Shown: positions 1 to 13,200, counted from the stretch's first letter. The stretch: 64,000 nucleotides of DNA from Chrysomallon squamiferum (GCA_012295275.1 CM022678.1:5738559-5802558), one strand, 5' to 3'. Notes: generated by a model from the sequence alone, not told the origin. Made by a program: numbers and translations.

Positions 1-480
1 GTACAAAACGGTTTCAAATAATAAATAAATAAATAAATAAGGTAAGATAAAAAAAACAAAAAGATAAAGAAAAATAAAAAAGAAAAGGAAGAAGTAGTAA
101 AAAAAAAAAAGAAGACAAACAGAAAAAGAAAGTATTGAATAAAAGACAAAGAAAAAAACAAAAGCAATCGGCCAAAAAAACAACAACAAAAAAAACAACA
201 ACAAAAAAAAAAAAAAAAAAAAAAAAAATACCAACAAAGCCTCCAACATAGAAAGAAAGAAAGAAAGAAAGAAAGAAAAAAGTTGTTAAGACGAGAATGA
301 TTTTAACAGAGTTACATTTCGAGATATTATATATCTTACTGGCGCGTGCCTCTTGTTCCAGAAATACAGTTGATTCATCAAAGTTCACAAACAGAACAGA
401 GAAAACACTGAGTCATTGTATTTCTTTTCTCTTTGCTTGAAACATAAACATGTTAGAACTCACACAGACACACACAGACA
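1..480. repeat. A-rich low-complexity DNA with AAAT and GAAA arrays
   Basis: The stretch is mostly A runs broken by single G or C bases, with (AAAT)n near 22-41, an A run near 200-229 and (GAAA)n at about 250-280. Only 290-410 has near-normal complexity. The one long open frame, on the - strand, is almost all F, L and S and is a by-product of the A-rich composition. No gene is supported. Confidence 0.85.
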
Positions 481-487
481 GACAGAC

Positions 488-560
<73 letters not shown>
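481..560. repeat. (CAGA)n then (GA)n microsatellite
   Basis: A short CAGA run leads into about 34 uninterrupted GA units (492-560), followed by a CA-rich tail. This is the first of many long perfect GA/CT arrays in the left third of the window. Confidence 0.97.
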
Positions 561-561
<1 letters not shown>

Positions 562-1147
562 GCATAAACACACACACGTACACACACAGATAAAATAAAA
601 TAAAAATAATTCACCATAGAACAGTTTCCTTCTGTACTTTCCCGAGGAAACACAAGATTAGAGACGAAGCGTTCACCTAAGACGTCATAATAAAAACAAT
701 TTAAAAATTAAAATAAGCGGATGACGTCATAACTGTAATCGATAAACAAAAGTAAGTCGGATTTTGTCAAATAGATAGTTAAACGTAAGTATACATTTTT
801 TAAATTGCATGCATATGTGAGATAGTGTTTGCGTACATTTATGAAAGATATTAGGATGTTTTGGGTGGGGTTTTTTTTTTGTTGTTGTTTTTTCTTGTCG
901 TGTTTTTTTTTTCTCATGAACATTACATTAATAATGTTGTTTTTTTTTTTTTTTTTTAATCGTTCTTGCTTTTGTTTTTACATTTCAATTTCTTTTATTT
1001 TGTTCAGTATTATTTATTCTTGTTGTTTCGTTTGATCAATTTTTTTATTTATTCACATTTTTTTTTACATTTTTTATTTATTTCAATCACCAGTTTCAGT
1101 CTCTTTCAGTCCCATTATTGTTAATTTTTTAAATTATTAATTCACCG

Positions 1148-1148
<1 letters not shown>
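561..1148. other. AT-rich non-coding DNA with a CRE octamer
   Basis: No gene is seen. The segment holds one exact TGACGTCA palindrome at 722-729, a near copy (GACGTCAT) at 681-688, and T runs near 871-880, 904-913 and 940-957. Open frames here are short and T-rich. Confidence 0.6.
722..729. promoter_or_regulatory. TGACGTCA (CRE-type) octamer
   Basis: An exact palindromic match to the site bound by CREB/ATF bZIP proteins. It is one of seven in the first 21.5 kb. The match is direct, but function is inferred only. Confidence 0.4.
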
Positions 1149-1149
<1 letters not shown>

Positions 1150-1213
<64 letters not shown>

Positions 1214-1247
1214 CTCCCTCCCTCCCTTCCCCCTCCCTCTCTCTCTG
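1150..1247. repeat. (CT)n microsatellite with CCCT-rich tail
   Basis: About 29 perfect CT units (1150-1209) decay into CTCCCT-rich sequence by about 1247. The array is homopurine/homopyrimidine and so could form a triplex. Confidence 0.97.
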
Positions 1248-1834
1248 CTAGTTTCTTTTTTCCACTGCAACGCATCGATCTCATCTGTATCAACCTCTTC
1301 ACTGCAAAGAAACAAAATAATCATCAAATTTTCCAATATCTTAACAAATACCACTGATCTATCTGTCCGAATCCGGCAGACTTAATGTAAATTAGATCTC
1401 TCTATCTGTGAGAAACAAACCCCTGTTGATACATGAACTCGCAAAACACCGCGCACACGCACGCACTGTCTTGTCTGCCTGCTTAAAGGTGATGTGGCTT
1501 ACCTGCAGATTCGACACGGTTACCTGTGCATTTATCTCTCTTTACCTTACAAGTCTGCACCGATACAATTACCTGAACATAATGGAACTGCTTGTGTCAG
1601 CAGTTATCGTTCCATCGGGGACAGAAAAAAAACAAACGATTTCAGCTAGTTTTGCTGTAATTCTCACATCTGTTTCATATCAGAATTAATATATGTGTGC
1701 ATATATTTATATATATACACACACACACACACACATATATATTTCTAAATAATGTGCCTACGTGTGTATATAATATCTAAGTATATGTATACTTAAATAA
1801 CAGCCGTATATTCACAGAAATACGTTAATATATT

Positions 1835-1840
<6 letters not shown>
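1248..1840. other. Unique non-coding DNA
   Basis: The sequence has ordinary complexity and keeps CpG. A 93-codon + strand frame (1408-1689) matches nothing I recognise and has no strong splice or promoter context. A small TA/CA patch lies at about 1705-1745. Confidence 0.5.
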
Positions 1841-1874
<34 letters not shown>

Positions 1875-1903
1875 TTCACAGAAAGACGTTAATATAAACA
1901 CAG

Positions 1904-1992
<89 letters not shown>
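1808..1992. repeat. Tandem duplication carrying two (GA)n arrays
   Basis: The phrase TATTCACAGAAA(T/G)ACG occurs near 1810 and again near 1873, each followed by a GA array (about 1840-1872 and 1910-1992). A unit of about 64 bp including its microsatellite seems to have been duplicated, after which the GA tracts diverged in length. Confidence 0.75.
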
Positions 1993-2386
1993 AAGCAATG
2001 ATAAAAAACACAGAAAGAAAAAAGAAAAAAAGGAATAATAAAAGGAAATCTCGCTGAATGTACTCAACGTGCAGTAGTTTATTTCCACAATTAGCCAGCA
2101 ATATCGTGTTCAGTGCTTTACAGAAGCCCTTTGATTCAGTCTCGGAAATCATTCCGAGCTCTGAACGGTCAAAGACTCGTCATACCCTTTCGGTCGATTT
2201 TCTTGTTTTTTTCTTTTTTTTTCGTTTCAATCCGAGAAACGTGGCGCTTAAGATAGAAACGATTGAGCCCGAGACTGGCCGATTCATGTCGGATGAGAGA
2301 AAAACGAAGATCGCTTTTCACTTCGTAGATTATCGCCACGAATACGACAAAAGGACGGCCAATGATTTTCGTGTTTGTAGGAAAGC

Positions 2387-2390
<4 letters not shown>

Positions 2391-2420
<30 letters not shown>
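2391..2420. repeat. Poly-T tract
   Basis: A run of about 30 T just upstream of the 52-bp minisatellite. Unique CpG-bearing sequence (2010-2390) precedes it, with no recognisable gene. Confidence 0.95.
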
Positions 2421-2422
<2 letters not shown>

Positions 2423-2432
2423 GGGACAGATC

Positions 2433-2880
2433 TTGCGGGGTAGTCGTTTTGCGATAAATGCTGTTGATGCTGATTGTTTGGGGACAGATGCTGAAGGGCG
2501 TCGTTTTTGCAGTCGAATGTTGTGGTTGCTGATGTTTGCGCACAGATGTGGAAGAGCGTCTTTTTGCAATGAATGTTGTTGTTGTAGGGCGTCATTTGTA
2601 ATGAATGTTGTGCTTGCTAATGTTTGGGGATAAATCTTGCAGGGAGTCATTTGCGTTAATTGTTGATGCCGATGTTTGGAAATAAATGTTGTAGGGCGTC
2701 ACTAGCGATAAATGTTGTTGATGGTGACGTTTGAGGATGCTGCAGTCTCATTTGTGATAAATGTTGTTGATGCTGACGTTTGAGGAAATGTTGTAGGGCG
2801 TCATTTGCGATAAATGTTGTTGTAGCTGACGTTTGAGGACATCTTGCAGGGCGTCTTTTTATTTGTAGCAAATGTTGTTA
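2433..2880. repeat. Degenerate ~52-bp minisatellite, about 8 copies
   Basis: The core GGGCGTCATTTGCGATAAAT followed by GTTGTTGATGCTGACGTTTG recurs. The GCGTC (or GAGTC/GTCTC) landmark falls at about 2498, 2556, 2589, 2644, 2696, 2746, 2798 and 2851, mostly 50-58 bp apart with one 33-bp unit. Open frames cross it on both strands because the units keep few stop codons, and their peptides are repetitive. It is not a gene. Confidence 0.9.
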
Positions 2881-3580
2881 TTCTGGTGGAACTAGATGTG
2901 CTGAGGCTTTTTAAAGTTTATTTACATTATTTTTTATTTTAATGATCGATGATGAAATTAAACGATGAATGCATATATCTAGTGAGTCAGGAAATTTTGG
3001 AATTCTTCTGATAGAGACTATCAGTGACTTTAGGTCTTAGATGACGTCGTTGCTGATGTTGGAGATAAGTTATCGGTCAGCGGTTTGCTGTTGGCTAAAA
3101 TGGTTCGGTATGAGGTTGTGGCAATGATGATGATAATAGTATTTATGATGATCCTTCTGAAGATGACGTCGTTGAAGGGTAAGGCCGAGACGTTTGTATT
3201 GGGTACACTGGTAACTGTAATGTTGAGGTTGTAATTTAGTAATTTATAATGAAAATGACAACAATGAACAACAACAACAACAACAATGATGATCATAATA
3301 ATAACAATAATAATAAGAAGAAATAGTACTACTAAATATTTGATAATAATAACAACAACGACAACGACAACAACAATAACCAGAGTTCACTGTGGTTGTA
3401 ATACAAACAACATCAGCTTCTTTAACCTCATCAACGATGACGATGTGGAATATTTTCAAACTTGAAACTAATTTTAAAACATTAAAAACCTTCCAATGTT
3501 GGGACGTCTGGTTACGGCTTTCCTAAAAAAAATTCGACCGAAACTACACAACACTACCACCACCACCACCACTACTACCA
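2881..3580. other. Non-coding DNA with imperfect triplet arrays
   Basis: The segment has imperfect ACA/ATA/ACG triplet runs (about 3266-3380) and a CCA/CTA run (about 3550-3580), with unique AT-rich sequence between. No coding evidence. Confidence 0.6.
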
Positions 3581-3589
3581 GGTCTGGAA

Positions 3590-3960
3590 CGGGAATAAAC
3601 GGGCGTCTGTTTGTCCGTCTCACACGTGACTGCTCCAGTCGGCCGTCACTCGGAACGCCTCGTTAATTAACACGAGTTTAGAATCTGTGGGGTTTTTTTT
3701 TTTTGGAAAAGCACAAACGCTGTCAGTCGCTGACATGTTTTCGCTGGTCCTGTAAAATCGATTAACACGTTTGTTATCGCAAGCATCAAATTGCACGTGC
3801 CTGTCGGCCATTAGAACTGACCGCGCAGAAGAGTTGTTTTTACACCCGCCTTTGCAGCAATCGCTCGCTTGATCGTGTTACCCTGTGTGTGTGATTGTGT
3901 TACCTCTGGTTTCGGCTCAGTCCACTGGAAACGTGGGCTTTGAGACCAGTGCCCCGCAGC
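3590..3960. other. CpG-bearing unique patch
   Basis: Richer in G+C and CpG than its surroundings (for example GGCCGTCACTCGGAACGCC). The reading frames are short on both strands. It could be regulatory. No specific element is identified. Confidence 0.35.
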
Positions 3961-4119
3961 TTAGAAAAAAAAAAAAAAAAGTGTTCGTACATTACTCTCG
4001 TTCTCGTTCTCTCTCTCGCTCGCTCTCGTCAAAGTTTGAGAGCAAAACACCGGAAATGACCTCTGGCGCGTAGGTGTTTTGCAGGTCACTGTCTTCTGTA
4101 AAAGTGTAGCGTAAAAAAA

Positions 4120-4231
4120 AAATAAAAATAAATAGAAATAATAATAATAATAAGAAGAAGAAGAAGAAGATTATAATAATTATTATTATTACTACTACTA
4201 TTACTATTACTACTACTACTACTACTACTTC

Positions 4232-4281
<50 letters not shown>

Positions 4282-4290
4282 TAATAATAA
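4120..4290. repeat. Compound trinucleotide array
   Basis: Successive blocks of AAT, AAG, ATT, ACT and then a long (AAT)n (about 4231-4290). Each block differs from the next by one base of the unit, as expected when point mutations are amplified in turn by slippage. Confidence 0.92.
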
Positions 4291-4299
4291 TAATAACCA

Positions 4300-4960
4300 A
4301 TATTGATAATAAAAAGAAAGAAAGAAAAGAAAAAAATAGTGTAAATGAAGATAATAAAATAGGAATTAAATTACTGATAATAAATAAAACAAGTAAACAA
4401 ATATTAATATTAATTCTGTTGATTGATGTGTCATGGCCTGTGTCAAACATGTGGTAGAACATGAGGTAACTCGGGGAAACAGTTCAGAGGGCGCTGTATG
4501 AAGAATCGATCCAGTGAAATTTCAAGCTTCGGGAAGTTCTTACAAAATTTCTTTTAACTATAGAGCTTTTTCTTTTTTTTTTTTTTTTTCTTTTTTTTCC
4601 TCTTTTTGTGCGTCAGGGAAGCAAGCGAAAGGAAAAAGTCATAATTCTTTTAGAATTTTCTGTTTTTTTAATCTTTTTATCTTAATTATTAAGATTCTCC
4701 TCCTTAATAAATTACATCTTGCCTTTGATTATCTGGTTTAAAACATAGCGCAAAACTTTATACTCAATTAACTTGTTTTATTATTCTGTGTACACGACGC
4801 AAAACTTCTAAACATGTTCACCAAAAGATTGTAAAAACGAATAATTTTTTTTTTTTTTTTTTTCAAATGTAAAAAAGTAAAAAGAAAATTTTTTAAAAAT
4901 TAAAATGGAGGATAGGGTAAAAGTACATAAACTCAGGTTATACAAAAGTTATGATCATGT
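4300..4960. other. AT-rich non-coding DNA
   Basis: Poly-T near 4570-4600, poly-T near 4845-4863 and otherwise unique AT-rich sequence. No gene seen. Confidence 0.6.
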
Positions 4961-4969
4961 TGAAATTAA

Positions 4970-5290
4970 ACAGGCATGACGTCATTCCGTTCCGTGCCAG
5001 GCGAATAATCGGTGGTTCACGTCTGATGTGACGTCAAGCCGATGACCTTTCCGACCTGGCGCTGAAAATCTCGCGAGATAACGCGTGACTTGTAGACTGT
5101 TGGGTCGGAGGTTGTCGGAGGGAAGTGTTTTTCCACGTCACCTGGATGAATTTAAATTAAATTATCCCTGCATGTGATGGTGTTTATCTCACCACGTAGA
5201 TAATCGACATCAGCAAATGACAGTTACGACTGTGTCTGGTTACCTGAGGTTGCACAGAGCTCCTTTCTTGTCAATCCGGTGATTCTGTTC
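4970..5290. promoter_or_regulatory. CpG-rich promoter-like patch with two CREs and TCTCGCGAGA
   Basis: TGACGTCA occurs at 4977-4984 and 5029-5036. A 12-bp palindrome containing TCTCGCGAGA lies at 5068-5079. The patch is GC- and CpG-rich inside AT-rich DNA. In vertebrates TCTCGCGAGA is a known element of TATA-less promoters and TGACGTCA is the CREB/ATF site. Their clustering suggests a promoter or enhancer, but no transcript start can be placed and no adjacent open reading frame is recognisable. Orientation is unknown. Confidence 0.4.
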
Positions 5291-5299
5291 ACGTGATTC

Positions 5300-6240
<941 letters not shown>

Positions 6241-6283
6241 TCATATGACTACCTTAGGTGTGTTTGATAACTTATATAACTTA

Positions 6284-6286
6284 TAT

Positions 6287-6317
<31 letters not shown>

Positions 6318-6347
6318 TTTCTTCTTCTTCTTCTTCTTCTTCTTCTT

Positions 6348-6378
<31 letters not shown>

Positions 6379-6590
6379 TTATTATTATTATTATTATTAT
6401 TATTGTTGTTGTTGTTGTTGTTGTTGTTGTTACTGTTGTTATTACTGTTACTTTTGTTATTATTATTATTATTATTATTATTGTTACAGTTATTGTTATT
6501 ACTGTTACTGTTATTATTATTATTATTGTTACTATTGTTATTGTTATTATTGTTATTACTGCTATTGTTGTTGTTATTGTTGTCACGTTA
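6284..6590. repeat. Compound TTTA / TTC / TTA / TTG / TTAC array
   Basis: (TTTA)n at about 6284-6320 passes into about 19 TTC units (to 6376), then TTA (to about 6403), then TTG (to about 6430), then mixed TTA/TTG/TTAC triplets to about 6590. All frames are open and give poly-L, poly-S, poly-Y, poly-C or poly-R peptides, which are artefacts. Confidence 0.95.
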
Positions 6591-6790
6591 TTGTTTCACT
6601 TACTCACTAACCGCTGTTAGTTCAAGTGTAAGAAGATAAGTTGGAGAAAGAATACCGCCCTTGTCAGTGAAGGATGAGTTGTTACAGAGTCGCGATCTTC
6701 AGTACCTTCACGTGTCAAGGATTATGTAGGACACCTGCAAACTCACACAACGACAGATACACACACTCACACAGAAGAAAACAGATACAG

Positions 6791-6793
<3 letters not shown>

Positions 6794-6884
<91 letters not shown>
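6794..6884. repeat. (GA)n microsatellite, ~45 units
   Basis: Perfect GA repeat, with a short CA-rich lead-in upstream and unique sequence downstream. Confidence 0.98.
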
Positions 6885-6888
<4 letters not shown>

Positions 6889-7790
6889 ATATGTTCATAA
6901 TGTATTTGTGTATGCGAATGTGGAGAAACAGAGACAGCGAGACAAACAGATAGATAAATGGATACAAATAGGTTGTGTGTGTATTTATATTTGTATATGA
7001 ATTCGGAAACACAGACAGACATATAACTAGATAACTAGATACAGTTTTGTGTGAGTATTGATAATAATTTGGAGAGACAGACAGGGGGAGACTGTAACAA
7101 CAGAGAAAAAAATCATTGTTTATTAAAAAAAAGAGAGGATATTACAATCTTACACAATTTGCTGTGATAATTGTGGGTACAGTGGATTCGATCCCACGAC
7201 CAGTCGTTCTAAAAGCGTATGGACTGTACGTCTGCTCTTCTGTGTCTGGTTCCGGAAAACAGAGCGAAACGCAGAAGAGTTCGATAAATAAAGCTCGCTC
7301 CACGTGCACCGGAAGTCGGGGGAAGTCAGGATTATACTCACCTACCGCAATGAAACTGAAAGAAATTTATCAAGCTTTAAGATCAGTTAAATTTGAAAAT
7401 AAAACCAAATAAAAAAAAGATTAAAAAAAAGATACATAAAAGTTAAAGGAACGTTCGAAAATGTTAAAAGTGAAAGATAAAAGTAAACCAAATAATAAAA
7501 ATAATAAGTGAAATAAAATGAAATGAGAGAGAGAGAGATGAAAACGAAAATAATCCTTATTCCATTACGTAAATTATTTTCATTCAAGTCCTTGAAAAGG
7601 TTAATACTGGATCAAAATAAGTTTTGAATAACCTGACGTACCACTCTTAACGTGTATGATGAGATTCAAGCCCGGTTTTGAAAGGTCAGTATTGGGGCAT
7701 TTTTACACAGTGGTCGGTTTTAAATCATCACCGAAGAGAAAAAAGTACGGTAAAGAGCGATGCAGTTTCACAAAGATGGTTGTTAGTGAA
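6885..7790. other. Unique non-coding DNA with tRNA-like segment
   Basis: Unique AT-rich sequence. The only distinctive part is the tRNA-like 3' half on the - strand near 7,170-7,235. A-rich sequence dominates 7,385-7,560. No gene seen. Confidence 0.5.
7168..7236 (-). repeat. tRNA-like segment (possible SINE or tRNA pseudogene)
   Basis: On the - strand, TGGTCGTGGGATCGAATCC reads like a tRNA T-arm with a Pol III B box (GGATCGAATCC against GGTTCGANNCC). Part of an anticodon-arm-like sequence lies upstream, but no convincing A box or full cloverleaf is visible. A degenerate SINE or tRNA pseudogene is more likely than a working tRNA. Confidence 0.4.
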
Positions 7791-7795
7791 TGTGT

Positions 7796-7800
7796 GTGTG

Positions 7801-7832
<32 letters not shown>
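7796..7832. repeat. (GT)n microsatellite
   Basis: GT repeat interrupted once by TTG and once by GCAT. Confidence 0.95.
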
Positions 7833-7834
<2 letters not shown>

Positions 7835-7946
7835 ATGTGTGTTTTTGTGTAATCCATATAAACACAAATGAAGTAAAACAAATTATCTCTTGTAGTTGCA
7901 TTTGTCATATATTCTCGTCTTTCCTATTCCGGTGTTAAACATTTTG

Positions 7947-7948
<2 letters not shown>

Positions 7949-7977
<29 letters not shown>

Positions 7978-7978
7978 T
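7949..7978. repeat. (TTTA)n array
   Basis: About seven TTTA units. Unique AT-rich sequence with no gene follows to 8,319. Confidence 0.93.
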
Positions 7979-8315
7979 ATTTAGTATATCAGAGAGTAAA
8001 CGCGGTTTACCAGCATACTCATTCTCAGTTTTGAAGTTTATCTTAGTACGTTCAAGTTCAGAATGTTTAATTAATAATAAGCTGACTTGTTTGAAACAAT
8101 AATTCAACAACATCCTTTAGTGATGGAATTTCTTACATTATCCAGGTTTTACAGATCTCAGGATTGTTTGAACAGAACTATTTGATGCTATCAAAAACAT
8201 GCAGTTGATTTATAACATCATTTAGGTTTGTTTGAGAAACTGCCAAAAAAATCTTATGAAAGTTTTACGAGGGGAATTTAGGCACCGTTACTGCATTATC
8301 TCTTCTTATTTATCT

Positions 8316-8416
<101 letters not shown>

Positions 8417-8619
8417 GATAAAATACGTTTGATGGTTAAACAAAAAAAAAAAAAATTTTTTTTTTTTTAAATTCAAAATGGCGTCTTGTTCTATTTTCCT
8501 GAGTCTAATTATATACGTTTATAACGTAATAAATATAATATTACTTTGAAATATTTATAAAAGCAAAGAAAAAGAAACTAAATACACACGTAAACGAAAA
8601 TAAAACGTGAATAAATTAA

Positions 8620-8629
8620 TATATATATT

Positions 8630-8660
<31 letters not shown>

Positions 8661-8845
8661 CTATATATGTATTATGTGTATATGTATATATATATGTATG
8701 TATGTATGTGTGAATGTATATATGTATATATATATATAGTATGTGTGCATTACGCGTGTATGTTTGTTTGAATATATATATATGTGTGTGTGTATATATA
8801 TATATATTTATATACACATATGTATGTAAGTATGTACGTATGTAT
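8620..8845. repeat. TA/TG/TATG mixed array
   Basis: Alternating (TA)n, (TG)n and (TATG)n blocks with tyrosine- and isoleucine-rich spurious frames on the - strand. Confidence 0.9.
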
Positions 8846-8849
8846 GAAC

Positions 8850-9382
8850 GTGCTACATATGATTAAATTGTCTGTCAGTAGAAAATGAATAGATGTTTAT
8901 CATCCTCGATAAATACAAAGCTTATTAACTCTTTACCAGAAATAATTGTGAAGGACCACATTAATTTCTCTTCTGATTCTCTAAAACACTAATTCTCTTT
9001 TTATAAAAATAATAATAATAATAAATAAAATATAAATATCGTGATTTTTATATTCTGTTTAGCGTCAGATATAGACACATAATTGTTTAAAGACTGGATA
9101 TCTGGTGATGTGTTAGATGCGCCAAGTTTAAAAGATTTTTGAAAAAATATGTTTTTTTTTTTTTTTTTTTTTTCTCTTCGTCGATTAGTACAAGTGTACT
9201 AGGAATTAGTTACATTTGCGTTAGTTTATTACCATGAACATAAGGTGTTAATTTTGATAAATAATTTATGAGTTTATTTTTTCTTCTTCTTTTTTTTTAA
9301 AACATTTTTTTCTTTTTATTCTATCTGTTGATTTTAGTTAGTGTTTTTATTTTTTTTTATTAAGATAAAAAGCATCGTCATA

Positions 9383-9434
<52 letters not shown>

Positions 9435-10509
9435 AGAAATATAATATAACAAACTCTGTTTTAATTAACCATCCTCTCGATGATGAAAAATAAAACCCCG
9501 TATGTTTCTGATCTTCTGTGCTGATGTAAATAAGTTATTATTTATGAATTGATTTCTAAGGTTTTGGCGTCGTGCAAAAAGCTGATAATGTGTTAATGCA
9601 CTCGGATCGATATCACCCGCTGCATTTTTAACATTTTAACAAATATTTTGTGCTTATGAAATTCCGCAAAGGCTGCTGTAATTAAAATGTTAATTGAAGA
9701 GTTATTTTTTTTTTTTTTTTTTTTTTTTTTAACTTGATTTTTTTTTTTATTATTATTATTCATATATATTATTCATATATATATATATATATATGTTATT
9801 CTTTTATTTTTATTTATTTATTTATTTATCAATCTAATAGTTCATTTGGTTAGCTACGACGTCTCTGGCTTCATAGCTCGCTGAATCAATTCTCCTCAGT
9901 CAGACCATTAAATAATTTCCCGGTCCACCCATATCCTGCGATACATTTATCAAACTTCGTAGTATGTGCTTTCCTGTGTATAATAAAATTTACGAAAGCT
10001 CCATTGCTGTTAATCGCAACAAAAAAAAACCTAGACACTTGCAAAGATTTTCCCATTTCGTTATCTGGGTAGTCCTAAACGAATTATATGTGTTTACAGA
10101 CCCTTGCTGCATCGGGCCATTCTCACCTTCGCGAGATTCATTAAACCAGTTATTGTCTACAGTTTGTATTATACCTTATGACCAGTGAATACAAATGCGG
10201 TATGTTAGTCGTGAAATTAAATACTATTTCTTTTGCTTCATTATATTTTTTTTTTTGAAATATCTCTACACGCAAAGTTCTGTTTCACATTTTGACGTTT
10301 CCCTTTGCCTATATACGACGGCAGCGACAACATACACCATCTTAAGACCTGAACCATGATGAGGAATAGCGATCCAGATTTCTGGCTTCGTGTGCACTAG
10401 AAGGAAATATTTAAATCTTTGATGGATGTTAGTGTATTTCAAACGTCTGTCAGGTTAATTCATAATAACGCGGTATGTACTGTCATAATCTTATTCTCAT
10501 GGACCAGTT

Positions 10510-10515
<6 letters not shown>
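8850..10515. other. AT-rich non-coding DNA
   Basis: Unique AT-rich sequence with poly-T tracts (about 9151-9173 and 9704-9731), (ATT)n at about 9387-9432 and (TA)n at about 9776-9794. From 9,840 to 10,200 the sequence is more complex and keeps CpG. A 74-codon + strand frame (9964-10188) there matches nothing I recognise. Confidence 0.55.

Positions 10516-10604
<89 letters not shown>
10516..10604. repeat. (CT)n microsatellite, ~44 units
   Basis: Perfect CT array of about 89 bp. Confidence 0.98.
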
Positions 10605-10607
<3 letters not shown>

Positions 10608-11280
10608 GGTGTTATTGAAGTGTATTATCTACAACATCAAATTTGGTTTGTTTCCTCATGGTTTGAATCAGCTGACGCCGCCGGTACTGGCACAACGGTC
10701 CCGCTATCTCCGGAGATAAAATTTTGACGTCATCATAGCCGAACGAACCATCACTCGAGTGAATGGATTCCTCTTAATTCGTGCGTTTTCGTGAGCTTTG
10801 TGCAGCGAGGGATGTTCCATATGCTTAGTAGATCGATCGATCCGAGATGTTATTCGTGGTTTAGCCTGAAAACCCCCCCCCCCTCCCACTCCCCCCACCC
10901 CCACCCATCCACCAACCGTCCGTCGTCCTCCTCTTTCGGTCTATAGTCATAATTACATTTACGCTGCCAATAGATTCATAGCCGTCGTCCGTATTGCAAG
11001 CGTTAACCTTTGACCCCTCAATGACACTGGCGCTCGGCGAAGACCAGTCGTGTTTCTTATGGCCCATGAAGCACTGATGGTCACTGAGCGCAAAAATTGC
11101 ATTGAATTAGTGGTGTGACACGTGCCGAACTGAACCCATCAGTGTATCTCATAAGATTAACAATTCCGAGTTATTTCATCAATCTTACAACCACTGTCTC
11201 GCTTGTTAACGCGTATTCTCGTCACGTGACCAACCAAACGAGAGTCGGGAAGGAATACTGAGAAGTAAAAACCGTAAAGT
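10605..11280. other. CpG-bearing unique patch with CRE and poly-C
   Basis: The segment holds TGACGTCA at 10725-10732, a C-rich tract (about 10870-10910) and many CpGs. A 68-codon - strand frame (11067 down to 10861) begins with a non-repetitive stretch (MGHKKHDWSSPSASVIEGSK, then on to a DDGYESIG core) and ends in glycines from the C tract. It has no recognised homology and a weak start context. I treat it as an unproven small frame. Confidence 0.35.
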
Positions 11281-11419
11281 GTTTTTTTTTTTTTTTAATT
11301 GATGATTATTATTGTTATTATTATTAATTATTATTAATTATTTATTTATTTTTTATTCTTATTTATTTGTTGTTGTGTTTTTTTCCTGTTGCATATAACG
11401 GTTAGGATCCATCTGCCTG

Positions 11420-11538
<119 letters not shown>

Positions 11539-11775
11539 ATATCTATCTCTGCCTGTCTCTCATTTCTTCGCACCCTTTTCTTGCTGTCTCTGTTAATCTT
11601 CTCTCTCTGTTGTGTTACTACCACTTTGTCTTTCTCTAACGTAGTTTCTGTCTCAAAACAAGATAACACTAAAATAAAATTATTGTTTATTGTTTCTTCT
11701 GCCTAGACCCATTTCTTTTTTTCTTTTTTATTCTTCTTTTTTTAAATGAATGAAAGAATACGTTAATAATAAGAA

Positions 11776-11779
11776 AAAA

Positions 11780-11831
<52 letters not shown>

Positions 11832-11860
11832 AAAGAAAACAAACAAAAAAAAAAAAAAGA
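11776..11860. repeat. Long poly-A tract
   Basis: About 50 nearly uninterrupted A (11780-11829) continuing as A-rich sequence with G and C interruptions to about 11860. No retrotransposed body is recognisable upstream. Confidence 0.92.
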
Positions 11861-12033
11861 CCTAAAGAAAAGGTCTTAAATAGTTTAACACATTAACTGG
11901 GTAGATAGAACGAAATAAGCACATTTTTACCAGCAGAAAAAAAAAAAGAGAGAGAGAGAAAAAAAAGTATCCACAAAAGACCTGTAATCGTTCTAGACCT
12001 AATCTCGATTGGACAAAGCTAGAGATACAGAGA

Positions 12034-12862
<829 letters not shown>

Positions 12863-13200
12863 GCTTTGTTTGAAAATAGAAATATTTTACTTTTCATAAA
12901 TTTTTTCCCTTTATCACCATCTTCATAACAGCTTTTGATTAATCGGATCATGAAGTAATCAAGAAATAAAATATCAAATACCGCAAAGAACCGTATATAC
13001 ATAGCGCGGTCATGAAACCATTAGAGCACATCCACAAACATCACGAAACAGGCATCAAGTGCCACAAAGAACCGATATCTTTACAGTCCATACACGATCG
13101 TACCATCATCATTCTTACTAGTGACACGAAATGAACACATTATGTTATCATATAAAATATCACTGATAAAATACATACATGCAGGTGCGTCATATATAAA

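Noticed and set aside
2058-2633. 191-codon + strand open frame, the longest in the window
   Set aside because: It runs through a poly-T tract (a run of Phe) and the 52-bp minisatellite. The opposite strand is also open over the same repeats.
3992-4462. 156-codon - strand frame rich in I, V and F
   Set aside because: Translation of AAT/AAG/ACT triplet arrays, with no non-repetitive domain.
7168-7236. Functional tRNA gene
   Set aside because: Only the T-arm-like half is convincing. No matching acceptor stem or A box could be folded by eye.
11776-11860. Poly-A tail of a processed retrocopy
   Set aside because: No coding or SINE/LINE body is recognisable on its 5' side and no target-site duplication was seen.
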